Assembly: GCF_002159975.1 (NCBI RefSeq) | Contig: NZ_NFJR01000001.1 | Coordinates: forward strand, 434,001-498,000 | Source: Barnesiella sp. An22 | GTDB lineage: Bacteria; Bacteroidota; Bacteroidia; Bacteroidales; Barnesiellaceae | Direction: 5' to 3' | Length of the DNA stretch: 64,000 nucleotides | Shown: positions 15,373 to 24,114 of the stretch, piece by piece | Numbering within the stretch: position 1 is the first letter of the stretch | Layout: each line of letters opens with the position of its first letter | Notes under the pieces: model-generated | Seen by the model: the letters and a program-made list of their open reading frames with translations, nothing else | Databases searched by the model: none | What the model was told of the DNA's origin: nothing | Translations under genes and position numbers: made by a program

Positions 15373-16890
15373 TTACTGGTAGATGGCAATCATCTCGTTG
15401 CAGGTGTTGATGATGTTTTGCTGTGTCTGTATGTTGTGTTTGATATATGCCGAATTGGGGTCTTCGATAAGTTTCACCTGCAGGCGGGCCAGCTCCTCGA
15501 TAGCCCGGTTGCGGCGAATCTCCCACTCGACCCGGCGGACAGGGTCGCTCTGGCTGCTGCCGGTCGAGGCCGGTGCCGAGACAGAGGGCACCACCACTAC
15601 ACCCGAACCGCCCGCAGCACTGCTGCCGGCCGAGGCGTCGCTCCCGGCCGAAGCCGAAGCCGCATCCGGAGTCTCGAGTCCGTTGCTGTCGAGCCGGTTG
15701 CCCTCTTCGTCGAAGATGAAGAGTTCGCCGCCGCTCTCGAAACAGAATACCCCGAAGCCCGAGCGAGAGGCACTCGAGAAGCGGTTCGAGGGGAGCAGGA
15801 AGATTTCGCGCCCCGTCTTGTCGATATACCCTACCCGACCGTTGCGGGCTACCCGGGCAAAGCCCTGGTCGAACCAGTTCACCCGGCTGTATATGCAGGG
15901 GATTACCTCCTCGCCCTTCTCGTTTACGAAACCATATTTACCCTGCTGGGCCACAGCTACCATCCCCTCCCGACAAATATCTATTTTGTTGTATCGGGCC
16001 GGAGTCAGCACGTTCTGCCGGGCATCGACAAAACCATAAAGGCCGTCTTCGCCATAATAGAACAGATTGGAGGTACAAACGCCCATCGACTTGTATCGCG
16101 TGGCCGAGACAAACCTGCCCGTCTTGTCGATGAGTCCATAGCTCCCATCGAGACATACGGGAGCCACATCGCCGTAAAAGAAGTCGGCCGATTCGAACTG
16201 GCAGGGTATCACCTCGCGCCCCGTCGCATCGACATAGCCATAGAGACCCTCTTCGTTCTGCACACAGCCCAGGCCGTTGTAGAACTCCATCGCATTACAG
16301 TAAATCAGAGGGGTCACCTCGTTGCCGTCGACATCGATATAGCCTTTTCTCCAGTTCTGCTCGACCACGGCCAATCCTTCGCTGAAATCATCGGCAGAAT
16401 TGTAGCGGCAGGGCACCACCAGATTCCCCTCGGTATCGATATAGCCATAGTTGAAATCCTCGTCATGCACTCTCGCCCGGCCATTGTAAAAGCCCCCCTG
16501 CGGCTCGAGACCGTCGGGCATCGGGAACTCCTGCAGCGTACCGTCGCGATAGACAAAGAGCTTGTTGTCTCCCTCTTTCGGGGAAACCAACACACCACCG
16601 GGCTCCATATATACCGACTCGTAGATACAGGGTATCACCTCGTGCCCCTTCTCGTCGATACAGCCGAAGACTCCCGTCTCGCGCCCCGACTCGGTCTTGG
16701 TCTTCATCATCACCCGGGCCAGACCATCCTCAAAATTGTCGATGAACGAATACTTCAAATGCAGGTTGAGAATATAGGGGGTAATCTCTATCTTTTCCTG
16801 TTTCTTTTCACCTCCGCCACAGGCCGGCAGAAGCAGCAGGAGGGTCACCGAACCAAGCAGGAGGCGGGTCCAAACAGTCGCATGTTTCAT
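15373..16890 (-). CDS. WG repeat-containing lipoprotein
   Basis: An envelope lipoprotein of 505 residues with lipobox LLPAC (Cys24) followed by GGGEKK. The body contains about eight or nine WG-type beta repeats, each resembling GYIDxxGxEVIPCxYxxxxxF (for example YGYIDTEGNLVVPCRYNSADDF and GYVDATGREVIPCQFESADF). From about residue 390 there is a Ser/Ala/Gly-rich linker, then a C-terminal coiled-coil-like helix of about 65 residues. WG repeats are common in Bacteroidetes and are thought to mediate protein or surface binding; no enzymatic role is known. The ATG at 16890 is chosen because it places a standard signal peptide first. Confidence 0.85.
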   Translation of the reverse strand: MKHATVWTRLLLGSVTLLLLLPACGGGEKKQEKIEITPYILNLHLKYSFIDNFEDGLARVMMKTKTESGRETGVFGCIDEKGHEVIPCIYESVYMEPGGVLVSPKEGDNKLFVYRDGTLQEFPMPDGLEPQGGFYNGRARVHDEDFNYGYIDTEGNLVVPCRYNSADDFSEGLAVVEQNWRKGYIDVDGNEVTPLIYCNAMEFYNGLGCVQNEEGLYGYVDATGREVIPCQFESADFFYGDVAPVCLDGSYGLIDKTGRFVSATRYKSMGVCTSNLFYYGEDGLYGFVDARQNVLTPARYNKIDICREGMVAVAQQGKYGFVNEKGEEVIPCIYSRVNWFDQGFARVARNGRVGYIDKTGREIFLLPSNRFSSASRSGFGVFCFESGGELFIFDEEGNRLDSNGLETPDAASASAGSDASAGSSAAGGSGVVVVPSVSAPASTGSSQSDPVRRVEWEIRRNRAIEELARLQVKLIEDPNSAYIKHNIQTQQNIINTCNEMIAIYQ

Positions 16891-16913
16891 AGTCCTCAAT
16901 TTTTTATGTTCTA

Positions 16914-16921
16914 CAAAAATA
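16914..16921 (-). promoter_or_regulatory. -7 promoter element of the WG-repeat gene
   Basis: TATTTTTG on the minus strand (TAnnTTTG), 23 nt upstream of the start codon. Confidence 0.5.
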
Positions 16922-16997
16922 GACAAATTGCCCGAATGAGAGAAGGGTATCGCCCGACAAATTAACGGCCGGCCCGTTTTTCTGTGCGGCTCGATAC

Positions 16998-17038
16998 CAT
17001 CAGGGGCTGCATCGAACGAATCGACACAGCCCCTGATG
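16998..17038 (-). terminator. Strong hairpin after the PG0541 gene
   Basis: A perfect 12-bp stem CATCAGGGGCTG / CAGCCCCTGATG (16998-17009 and 17027-17038), with an inner TCGA...TCGA. It lies 28 nt past the PG0541-family stop codon. The T tract after it on the minus strand is poor, so termination may need Rho or the hairpin may protect the 3' end. Confidence 0.6.
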
Positions 17039-17065
17039 TTTATAACGGGACAAGGCAGAGAGCCG

Positions 17066-17359
17066 TCAGACAGACTGCTCGATGGTCCAGACGAAGGCCC
17101 GCAAACCCAACTGGGGGGCCGCCTCGTCCATCTGCCGCAGCCGCTTCAGCAGCGGCTCTACCTTGGCATCGTCGACCATGGTGATGATGGCCGAACACAT
17201 CGAGGGCCACGCGTGGCTGCCATAGTGAGGCTCGCCGGTCTTGGAGCCGCGGCCCCGCATCTGCTCGAAGTAGGAATATCCCCGGCACGACAGCTTGTCG
17301 AGGGTCTCGAGAATCTGGGCATAGTGTGCCTGGTCGAAAGTGATAAATACCGATTTCAT
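17066..17359 (-). CDS. PG0541 family transporter-associated protein (PII-like)
   Basis: A 97-residue cytoplasmic protein of the PG0541 family, small proteins with a PII-like ferredoxin fold found next to RND efflux genes in Bacteroidetes. It has the pattern MKSVFITFDQAHYAQILETLD at the N-terminus, a central GEPHYGSHAWPSM segment, and ends VWTIEQSV. It lies 80 nt downstream of the RND permease gene on the same strand, which supports a regulatory or accessory role with that pump. The intergenic hairpin at 17386-17428 may lower its expression relative to the pump. The ligand, if any, is unknown. Confidence 0.8.
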   Translation of the reverse strand: MKSVFITFDQAHYAQILETLDKLSCRGYSYFEQMRGRGSKTGEPHYGSHAWPSMCSAIITMVDDAKVEPLLKRLRQMDEAAPQLGLRAFVWTIEQSV

Positions 17360-17385
17360 ATCCGATGGTGTTGGTTTTAGAGTCC

Positions 17386-17428
17386 GGTCCCTATTTCCCC
17401 TTTTTTAATCGTTGAGAGATAGGGAACC
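17386..17428 (-). other. Hairpin between RND permease and PG0541 genes
   Basis: Arms GGTCCCTAT (17386-17394) and ATAGGGAACC (17419-17428) pair with one bulge around a 24-nt loop. It may be an attenuator or an mRNA processing site. There is no clear T run after it on the minus strand. Confidence 0.4.
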
Positions 17429-17439
17429 GAACGTAATAT

Positions 17440-20400
17440 TTATGAATTGGAGTTACTGGCCGCCAAGCGCTCGTGGTGTTTCCGGCGACGGCGTTTCACA
17501 CCCACCGAAGCAAATACACAGTAGAGCACGGGAATGAGGATAAGGGTGAGGATGGTCGAGACCGTGAGGCCGCCGATTACCGCCGTACCCATGGGTCGCC
17601 ACATCTCGGAACCCTGACCGGTACCGATGGCCATGGGCACCATACCCAAGATGGTGGTAAGGGTCGTCATGATTACCGGGCGCAGACGGGAGTGACCGCC
17701 CTTGACCACGGCCTCGCGGATGCCCATGCCCCGCTCGCGGTTCAGCGAGATGTAGTCGATGAGCACGATACCGTTCTTCACCACGATACCGATAAGCATG
17801 ATGGCACCGATGAGCGACATCACATTGAGGGTATTGCCCGAGAGCCACAGCGCCAGGAATACACCCGAGAAGGCGAAGGGCAACGAGAACATGATGATGA
17901 ACGGGTAGGTCAACGACTCGAACTGGGCCGCCATCACGATAAACACGAGTATGACGATGAGGTACATGAGCGTGAACAGGTCGCCGAACGAATCCTGCTG
18001 GTCTTCATACGAACCCGAAAGCTGAATCGAGATGCCCGAGGGTATCGACATCTGGTCGATCTTCTTCTGGGCCTCGGCCACCACGTCGCTCATGGCTGCC
18101 CCCGAGAGGATAGCCGATACGGTGTTGATACGCTCGCGGTCCTTACGCTCGATGGTAGGCGGCGAGAACCGCTCGACCACGGTGCCCAGCTCCTTGATGC
18201 GCACCCCTTTGCCCTGGGCGTTGTAGACCATGATGTTTTCAATATCCTCGATCGAGGTGCGGTATTCGGGAGCATACATCACCTTGATGTCGTACTCCTC
18301 GCCCTCCTCGCGGAACTGCGAGGCGGTGGCACCGTTGATGCGGTTGCGCAGGTAGGTAGCCGCCGTGGTGAGGTTGAGTCCGTTGAGGGCCAGCTTCTCG
18401 CGGTCGAAGTCGACCTGATATTCGGGCTGGTAGTCGCCACGACTGATACGCACCTCGCTCACGCCCTTGATTTCGCGCAGCAGGGCCGAGAGTTGGGCCG
18501 CTACGCTGTCGGTCTCGGCAAAGGAGTAGCCATAGATTTCGTAGTCGATGGTCGTCTCACCACCCATCACCGACATACCGCCACCCAGGTTCACCTGCGA
18601 CTTCTTGATTTCGGGGTATCCGGCCAGGTCCTTACGCATGAGGTCGCAAATCTCCGACAGGGTGCGTTTGCGCTTGTCGGGGTCGGTGAGACTGATGTTA
18701 TAGGTAATGATGTGCGAGCCGTTGTCGGACATCGAGGCGTAGACGTTGTCGGTGCTGGCCTGCCCTACCGTAAAGTTGCACATCACGATTTCGGGGTATT
18801 GCTCCATCCACTGTTTGTAGAGGCGCATGGCCACATCTTTCGAGATTTCGGTGCGGGTACCGATGGGCATCTCGACGGTGACCCCGATACGGGCATTGTC
18901 CTGGGTAGGCATGAACTCGTTACCTACGAAGCGTACCAGCACGAGGCTGAGTACGAAGAACGACATACAGCCCACGATGACAATGGTGCGGTGGCCTACG
19001 GCCCAGTGCAACAGACGGGCGTAACCGTTGTCGAAGGCATCGAGCCCCTTCTCGATAGGTCCGTAGAGCAGCTTGAATACGCGCGATTGCTTGGGTTGCA
19101 GCTTCAGCAGGCGCGAGCAAAGCATGGGGGTAAGCGAGAGGGCACACACGATAGAGATGACCATGATGATGGTAACCATCCAACCCAACTGCTTGAAGAG
19201 TACGCCCGACATGCCCGAAACCAGCGTGAGGGGGAAGAACACGGCGATAAGGGTGAGCGTAGAGGCTACCACCGAAAGGCCCACCTCGTTGGTACCGTGC
19301 ACGGCCGCCTGCCGGGGGTAGCTGCCCCGCTCGATGTGGTTGGTCACGTTCTCGAGCACCACGATGGCATCGTCGACCACCATACCGATGGCGATGGAGA
19401 GCGACGAGAGCGAGATGATGTTGAGCGAGTTGCCCGTGGCCGCCAGGTAGATGAACGAGGCAACCAGCGAGATAGGTATCGTAATCACGATGATGATGGT
19501 GGCCCGCCAGCGTCCCAGGAAGAAGAAGACGACTATCGAGACGAAAAGCAGAGCCAGCAACACGGTCTCGAACAGGGTATCGATGGTGTTGCGTATGTTG
19601 TCGGAGGTATCGATGATTACCCCCAGTTTCACGTCGCTGGGCAGATTCTTCTGCAAGCGGGGCAAGGCCTTCATCACCTCGTTGGAGATTTCGACCGAGT
19701 TGGCACCCGACTGTTTCTGAATCACAATCATGGCCCCTTGCACACCGTTGTTATAGGTCTCCTGGGCACGCTCCTCGACCGAGTCGTGCACCACGGCTAC
19801 ATCGCGCAGATAGATGGACTTGCCGCCGTAGTTGCCCACGACAATGTCGTTCATCTGCGAGGCGTCGTTGAACTCGCCCTGTACCCGCAGCGAATAGGTG
19901 TCGGAACCCACGTCAAACGTACCGCCAGGCACGTTGCGGTTCTCGGCCCCGATGACCGAGGCGATGGTCTCGATGCTGAGGTTGTAGGCCTCGAGCTTCA
20001 CGGGGTCGACATAGACCTGAATCTCGCGCTCGGGCGCACCGCTGATCGACACCGAACCTACCCCGCTGATACGGGCCAGCGGGCTGGCCACGTTGTCGTC
20101 GAGTATCTTGTAGAGGGCCGGCATGCTCTCGTTGGCCTGCACCGAGAGGATAACGATAGGAATCATGTCGGAGCTGAACTTGAAGATGATGGGGTTCTCC
20201 GAATCATCCGGGAGCTCCGACTTGACCATATCGAGCTTGTCGCGCACATCGTTGGTGAGCACGTCGATGTCTTCGCCATACTCAAACTCGAGGGTGATGA
20301 GCGACATGTTCTCTTTCGACTCCGAGGTGATGTGCTTCAGGTCGCTCACGGCGTTGAGGGCATTCTCGAGGGGTCGGGTCACGTTGTTCTCGACATCGGC

Positions 20401-20568
20401 TGCACTGGCACCGGGATAGGCCGTCATCACCATAATCATATTGGTCTCGATGTCGGGATAGAGGTCGATAGGCAGTTTGGTGTAGGAAAAGATACCCAGG
20501 ATAACCACCGCTACGAAACAGAGCGAGGTCATGATGGGTTTCTTTACCGAACCTTCGTATAGACTCAT
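17440..20568 (-). CDS. RND efflux transporter permease (HAE1/AcrB type), pump 1
   Basis: Inner-membrane proton-driven pump of a tripartite multidrug-type exporter. Its 1042 residues show the RND layout: a first helix (SLCFVAVVILGIFSYTKLPIDLYPDIE), a large periplasmic loop, helices with the proton-relay pair in GMVVDDAIVVLENV, a second periplasmic loop, and GIVVKNGIVLIDYI with the relay Lys. The hydrophilic C-terminal tail is Arg/His-rich. It sits third after tolC and MFP genes, 53 nt past the adaptor. The substrate range cannot be deduced. The upstream tetR gene suggests drug- or bile-inducible expression. Confidence 0.95.
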   Translation of the reverse strand: MSLYEGSVKKPIMTSLCFVAVVILGIFSYTKLPIDLYPDIETNMIMVMTAYPGASAADVENNVTRPLENALNAVSDLKHITSESKENMSLITLEFEYGEDIDVLTNDVRDKLDMVKSELPDDSENPIIFKFSSDMIPIVILSVQANESMPALYKILDDNVASPLARISGVGSVSISGAPEREIQVYVDPVKLEAYNLSIETIASVIGAENRNVPGGTFDVGSDTYSLRVQGEFNDASQMNDIVVGNYGGKSIYLRDVAVVHDSVEERAQETYNNGVQGAMIVIQKQSGANSVEISNEVMKALPRLQKNLPSDVKLGVIIDTSDNIRNTIDTLFETVLLALLFVSIVVFFFLGRWRATIIIVITIPISLVASFIYLAATGNSLNIISLSSLSIAIGMVVDDAIVVLENVTNHIERGSYPRQAAVHGTNEVGLSVVASTLTLIAVFFPLTLVSGMSGVLFKQLGWMVTIIMVISIVCALSLTPMLCSRLLKLQPKQSRVFKLLYGPIEKGLDAFDNGYARLLHWAVGHRTIVIVGCMSFFVLSLVLVRFVGNEFMPTQDNARIGVTVEMPIGTRTEISKDVAMRLYKQWMEQYPEIVMCNFTVGQASTDNVYASMSDNGSHIITYNISLTDPDKRKRTLSEICDLMRKDLAGYPEIKKSQVNLGGGMSVMGGETTIDYEIYGYSFAETDSVAAQLSALLREIKGVSEVRISRGDYQPEYQVDFDREKLALNGLNLTTAATYLRNRINGATASQFREEGEEYDIKVMYAPEYRTSIEDIENIMVYNAQGKGVRIKELGTVVERFSPPTIERKDRERINTVSAILSGAAMSDVVAEAQKKIDQMSIPSGISIQLSGSYEDQQDSFGDLFTLMYLIVILVFIVMAAQFESLTYPFIIMFSLPFAFSGVFLALWLSGNTLNVMSLIGAIMLIGIVVKNGIVLIDYISLNRERGMGIREAVVKGGHSRLRPVIMTTLTTILGMVPMAIGTGQGSEMWRPMGTAVIGGLTVSTILTLILIPVLYCVFASVGVKRRRRKHHERLAASNSNS

Positions 20569-20621
20569 AGAAATTTTTCTTTAAGGGTGAATGTTTTGGA
20601 ATTGGACAAAAGGCTGCACGG

Positions 20622-21638
20622 TTATTCGACCACTTTCACGGGGACGCCGTCCTTCAGGCGCGACTGGCCGGCAATCACCACCTCGGAACCGTTCTCGACG
20701 CCCGAGATGAGCTCGTAGCTCGTATCCATGTGGCGGCCCAGCTGCACCTGGTTGAAGGAAACCTTGCCGTCTTTATAGACATAGACAAAGCGGTCGCCCG
20801 AACCCGAACGCTTCACGACTGCCTGGTCGGGCACCACCACGCGGTTTACGTTGCCAAAGTCGATATTGACGCGGGCAAACATGCCCGGACGGATGCGGTT
20901 GTCGCCATTGGGGATATTGATTTCGGTCACAAAGGTGCGGGTGGCCGGGTCGATGGTGGGGTGAATGAGCGATACCTTGCCCTTGAACACCTCGTCGCCA
21001 TAGACCTCGACGTTGACATCGACCGGCATACCCAGCTTCACCTTGGTGAAGTCGCTCTCCGAGATGTTCACCTCGACCTTCACCGGCTGTATCTGCATGA
21101 CGGTGAGGATGGCACCGGTGGCCAGGTCGCCGTTGTCGTAGTTGCGGGCCGTCACTACGCCGTTGGTGGGACTCACCAGCACGGTGTTCTCGTCGAGGTT
21201 CTCATACGAGGTCTTGGCCGTTTCGTACTGGGTGCGCATCTGGTCGACCTGTTGTTGCGAGGCACCACCCACGGCAAAGAGCTCTTTCACCCGGTTGTAC
21301 TCGAGCTCGAGGTTGTCGAGCTGCAGCTTCTGCTGGGCCAGGTTGGCACGGTCGAGGTCGACCAGCTTCTGCCCGGCCTTGACGTGGTCGCCCACCTCGA
21401 CATAGATTTTCTTGATGCGGTTGGGCAGGGACGAACTGATGAGGTTGCGCTTATAGGGTTCGATTGTGGCCGTGTAGGAGACGACCTGAGGAACGGCCTG
21501 CTCGGTGACCCGGGCCACCTTGACGAGTTGAACCGTTTCCTCTTCGGCTTGTTCGGTATTCTCCTTCTCTCCCGAACAGGCCACAAACAGCAGGGCCGAA
21601 CAAGCGGCCAACATGCCAATCAAATGCTCTTTTTTCAT
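20622..21638 (-). CDS. RND periplasmic adaptor (MFP) subunit, pump 1
   Basis: Periplasmic membrane-fusion lipoprotein that links the RND pump to the outer-membrane TolC channel. It has a lipobox LLFVAC (Cys21). The biotinyl-lipoyl half-motifs are IYVEVGDHVKAGQKLVDLD and NTVLVSPTNGVVTARNYDNGDLA, flanking a short alpha-hairpin. They are followed by a beta-barrel region and a membrane-proximal domain with VVPDQAVVKRSGSGDRFVYV. Length 338. It lies 36 nt past tolC and 53 nt before the permease. Confidence 0.95.
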   Translation of the reverse strand: MKKEHLIGMLAACSALLFVACSGEKENTEQAEEETVQLVKVARVTEQAVPQVVSYTATIEPYKRNLISSSLPNRIKKIYVEVGDHVKAGQKLVDLDRANLAQQKLQLDNLELEYNRVKELFAVGGASQQQVDQMRTQYETAKTSYENLDENTVLVSPTNGVVTARNYDNGDLATGAILTVMQIQPVKVEVNISESDFTKVKLGMPVDVNVEVYGDEVFKGKVSLIHPTIDPATRTFVTEINIPNGDNRIRPGMFARVNIDFGNVNRVVVPDQAVVKRSGSGDRFVYVYKDGKVSFNQVQLGRHMDTSYELISGVENGSEVVIAGQSRLKDGVPVKVVE

Positions 21639-21674
21639 ATCGTGTCGTTTCTTATATTATTCGATGTCGTGTAT

Positions 21675-23153
21675 TTACTTGGTGCTCTTCTGGTCGGGTT
21701 GCCGGTATTGCTCCAGGTCGGCATTGCCCAGGAGCAGCTGCAGGTCGGACTTGGCAGCCAGAAAATCGTAGATGGCCTGGTTGTACGAGAGGCGTGAATT
21801 GGTGAGGGCCAGGTCGGCGTCGTTGAGTTCGATGAAGGTAGCCGACCCGATTTCGAAACTCTTCTGCATGATGGCGTATGCCTTCTCGGCCTGACGGACC
21901 CCCTCCTTGTTCGAGGCTATCTGCTTGACCGACTTCTGGATATTATCCATCGACATCTGCACCTGCATCGAGAGGGTGTTCAACAGGTTGTCGCGCTGCA
22001 AGCCCAGTTGCAGGACGTTCGACTTGGCCTGCTTGATGCGGAAGTGGCGTGCCCCACCCTGGAAGATGGGCAGCGAAAGCGAAAGCCCTATCGACGAATA
22101 GGGGCTCCAGCGGAAGTCGCTGAACATGCCGCCGTCGCTCATCGAAATCCAGTTGTAGTTGGCCGTGGCCGAGAGCGTGGGGAACCACGCCATGCGCTGC
22201 ACGTCGACCGCTTTCTTGAGGTAGGCGGTCTGGAGGTCCAACTGGCGCAGGTCGGTATTCTGCTCGAGCGAGGTGTCGATGTTCATCGTCTCCTCATACA
22301 TCGAGGCTTCATAATCTTCGAGCCGGTCGGTGGGGGTAATCTCCAGAGCCATGTCGACACCCATCAGCACCTTCAGCTGCAGCTTGCTCAGCTTCACGCT
22401 GTTCTCGGTTTGCAGCAGGGTGGGCTCGAGGTTGCGCACCTGCACATCGGCCCGCAACACGTCGTACTCCGAAGCCGTTCCCTGCTCGAACTTGTGCTTG
22501 TAGTCCTGAGCATTGAGCACGGCATTGTCGTAGCTCATCTTGATAACCTCGTAGGAGTTCTGGGCCAACAGCAGGTTGAAATAGGCCTTCTCTACCTGAT
22601 TGACCATGCTGAGCCGCGACGAACGGGCCGACTCGACGGCTTGCTCGATATCGGCACTCGAGAGTTGCACGCTCTTCCACAACTGCGGGGCAATGATAGG
22701 CAGCGAAGCGCTGAGGCCCACCGAATAGGTGTTGTCGGTGCCCACCTTCATACCGGTCTCGCCCGACGAAGAGGAGCCGCCGCCCAACTGGGGCACCTGG
22801 AACTCGGGGTGCAGTTGCCCGATGGTATTGTAAATAGGTGCAAACATGGCGCTCATGTCGAAGGCCTCGGTATCCATGTACATGGTCTGTTTCTCGATGG
22901 TGCGACTATATGAGGCCGACCCGTCTATGCGGGGGAAGAGTCCGGCGATGGTCTCTTTCTTGGAGTAGTCTTTCTTCTCAATCTCCATATCGGCCACTTT
23001 AATCGTAGGATTCTCGTTAAGGGCGATGCCGATGGCGGTCTTCAAATCGAGGACCAGCGTTTGGGTCGGCTGGGTTTGAGCCGGCAGGATAGCCGGCCAA
23101 AGCGACAGAGCCAACAGGGCTGCGACTCGGGACACGAGCTTGTTTCTGTCCAT
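21675..23153 (-). CDS. TolC family outer membrane protein, pump 1
   Basis: Outer-membrane exit duct of the tripartite pump. It has a signal peptide (to about residue 25) and the usual TolC/OEP duplication of long helices with beta-strands. The segment NPTIKVADMEIEKKDYSKKETIAGLFP lies near the N-terminus, and the second repeat contains NLLNTLSMQVQMSMDNIQ. Length is 492 residues. The C-terminus has a charged DQKSTK end. It is the second gene after tetR, 66 nt downstream. Confidence 0.93.
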   Translation of the reverse strand: MDRNKLVSRVAALLALSLWPAILPAQTQPTQTLVLDLKTAIGIALNENPTIKVADMEIEKKDYSKKETIAGLFPRIDGSASYSRTIEKQTMYMDTEAFDMSAMFAPIYNTIGQLHPEFQVPQLGGGSSSSGETGMKVGTDNTYSVGLSASLPIIAPQLWKSVQLSSADIEQAVESARSSRLSMVNQVEKAYFNLLLAQNSYEVIKMSYDNAVLNAQDYKHKFEQGTASEYDVLRADVQVRNLEPTLLQTENSVKLSKLQLKVLMGVDMALEITPTDRLEDYEASMYEETMNIDTSLEQNTDLRQLDLQTAYLKKAVDVQRMAWFPTLSATANYNWISMSDGGMFSDFRWSPYSSIGLSLSLPIFQGGARHFRIKQAKSNVLQLGLQRDNLLNTLSMQVQMSMDNIQKSVKQIASNKEGVRQAEKAYAIMQKSFEIGSATFIELNDADLALTNSRLSYNQAIYDFLAAKSDLQLLLGNADLEQYRQPDQKSTK

Positions 23154-23219
23154 AGTTTCTTCGGTTATTAAAGGTTTCTATTTGTATGCTACTATCTATA
23201 TCTATACTGCTCTACTGTA

Positions 23220-23837
23220 TCATTTGTTTTCGCGACCGGCAAAAAATTCGTCGGCATAGCGCACCCCTTCGGGCGTAGCGATACCCCGGATAAAACTTTT
23301 GAATATGGTCTCGAAAATTTCGGTAAAGGTGTATTTCGACTTGAATATCTGGTCTGAGTTTTTCAATAGTTCAAATTGCAGAGAGAGCAGCGTGCCCACA
23401 ATCTCGAGATTGATGTCGTCGCGTATCACCCCCTCGCCTATTCCCTCGCGCAGCAGGTCGAGAATGGCATGCTTGTGAGTCTCCTTCTCCCGGACATAGC
23501 GATCGTAAACCTTGGGATAATAGCGCTCCATGTCGATGAAGTAGGCCGGGCTGGCATTGCGCATGAAACAGAGTATATCTTCGTGCACCTTCAGCAACAG
23601 TTCGATGACATTCTGCCGTTGGGCATAGTAGGTTTTCAGCCGCACGTTGCGGTCGTCCTCGGCCTTCTCGAGACAGGCCAGCAACAGCTCGTTCTTCTCC
23701 TTGAAATTCTCGTACAGCGTGCGCTTCGACATGCCCAGCCTTGCGGCAATCATATCCATCGTGACGGCTTTGATTCCATAGTGCAAAAACATGGGAGTGG
23801 CTTGCTCGATTATGCGCAGTTGCAACTCGTTCATCAT
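23220..23837 (-). CDS. TetR/AcrR family transcriptional regulator
   Basis: A dimeric one-component repressor of 205 residues. The N-terminal helix-turn-helix (about residues 20-45) contains VTMDMIAARLGMSKRTLYENFKEK, a textbook TetR motif. The C-terminal ligand-binding region is variable, with YFIDMERYYPKVYDRYVREK near its middle. It is the first gene of the efflux operon tetR-tolC-MFP-RND, so it probably controls its own operon. An inverted repeat over the promoter at 23871-23898 is a good operator candidate. The paired ATG codons at 23837/23834 are the likely start; upstream in-frame residues do not resemble the family. Confidence 0.93.
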   Translation of the reverse strand: MMNELQLRIIEQATPMFLHYGIKAVTMDMIAARLGMSKRTLYENFKEKNELLLACLEKAEDDRNVRLKTYYAQRQNVIELLLKVHEDILCFMRNASPAYFIDMERYYPKVYDRYVREKETHKHAILDLLREGIGEGVIRDDINLEIVGTLLSLQFELLKNSDQIFKSKYTFTEIFETIFKSFIRGIATPEGVRYADEFFAGRENK

Positions 23838-23860
23838 AAGTTCTCTACTGAAAATCGGAG

Positions 23861-23898
23861 CAAATGTATAGAAAACTTTGAAAACTCCGAAAGTTTTC
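23861..23898 (-). promoter_or_regulatory. tetR promoter and candidate TetR operator
   Basis: The -7 element TACATTTG (complement of 23861-23868) lies 24 nt upstream of the start codon. Directly upstream is an inverted repeat GAAAACTTT-N10-AAAGTTTTC (23871-23898) that covers the spacer and the -33 region. Binding there would block the promoter. Confidence 0.6.
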
Positions 23899-24055
23899 TG
23901 CGGCATATTATCCCCGTTCTCTGTTAATAATCATAAACAGCATGCGACATTCCCCCGCCCTCGCTCAAACCCAACCTTGCCCCAGGGCACGCCTCGATTC
24001 GGGCGACGAGGAAGCTGCGACCGGTCACGAAATCGGGAAGAGCGGCCGGCTTTAA

Positions 24056-24098
24056 AACAAGCACGGCCCGATTCTTACGAACCGGACCGACACTTGTT
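24056..24098 (-). terminator. Terminator after the LpxA paralogue
   Basis: A long stem of about 19 bp including G-U pairs, one bulged T and a 4-nt GTAA-type loop. The arms begin AACAAG and end CTTGTT, followed on the minus strand by TTTAAAG. It lies 17 nt past the stop codon and closes the second RND operon. Confidence 0.75.
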
Positions 24099-24114
24099 CA
24101 TTACGGCTATTCCC

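Noticed and set aside
17473-20562. A 1029-codon plus-strand frame opposite RND permease 1, and a similar one at 26438-29533 opposite pump 2
   Set aside because: Both have His/Asp/Gly-rich composition typical of antisense shadows, and the opposite strand encodes complete RND pumps.
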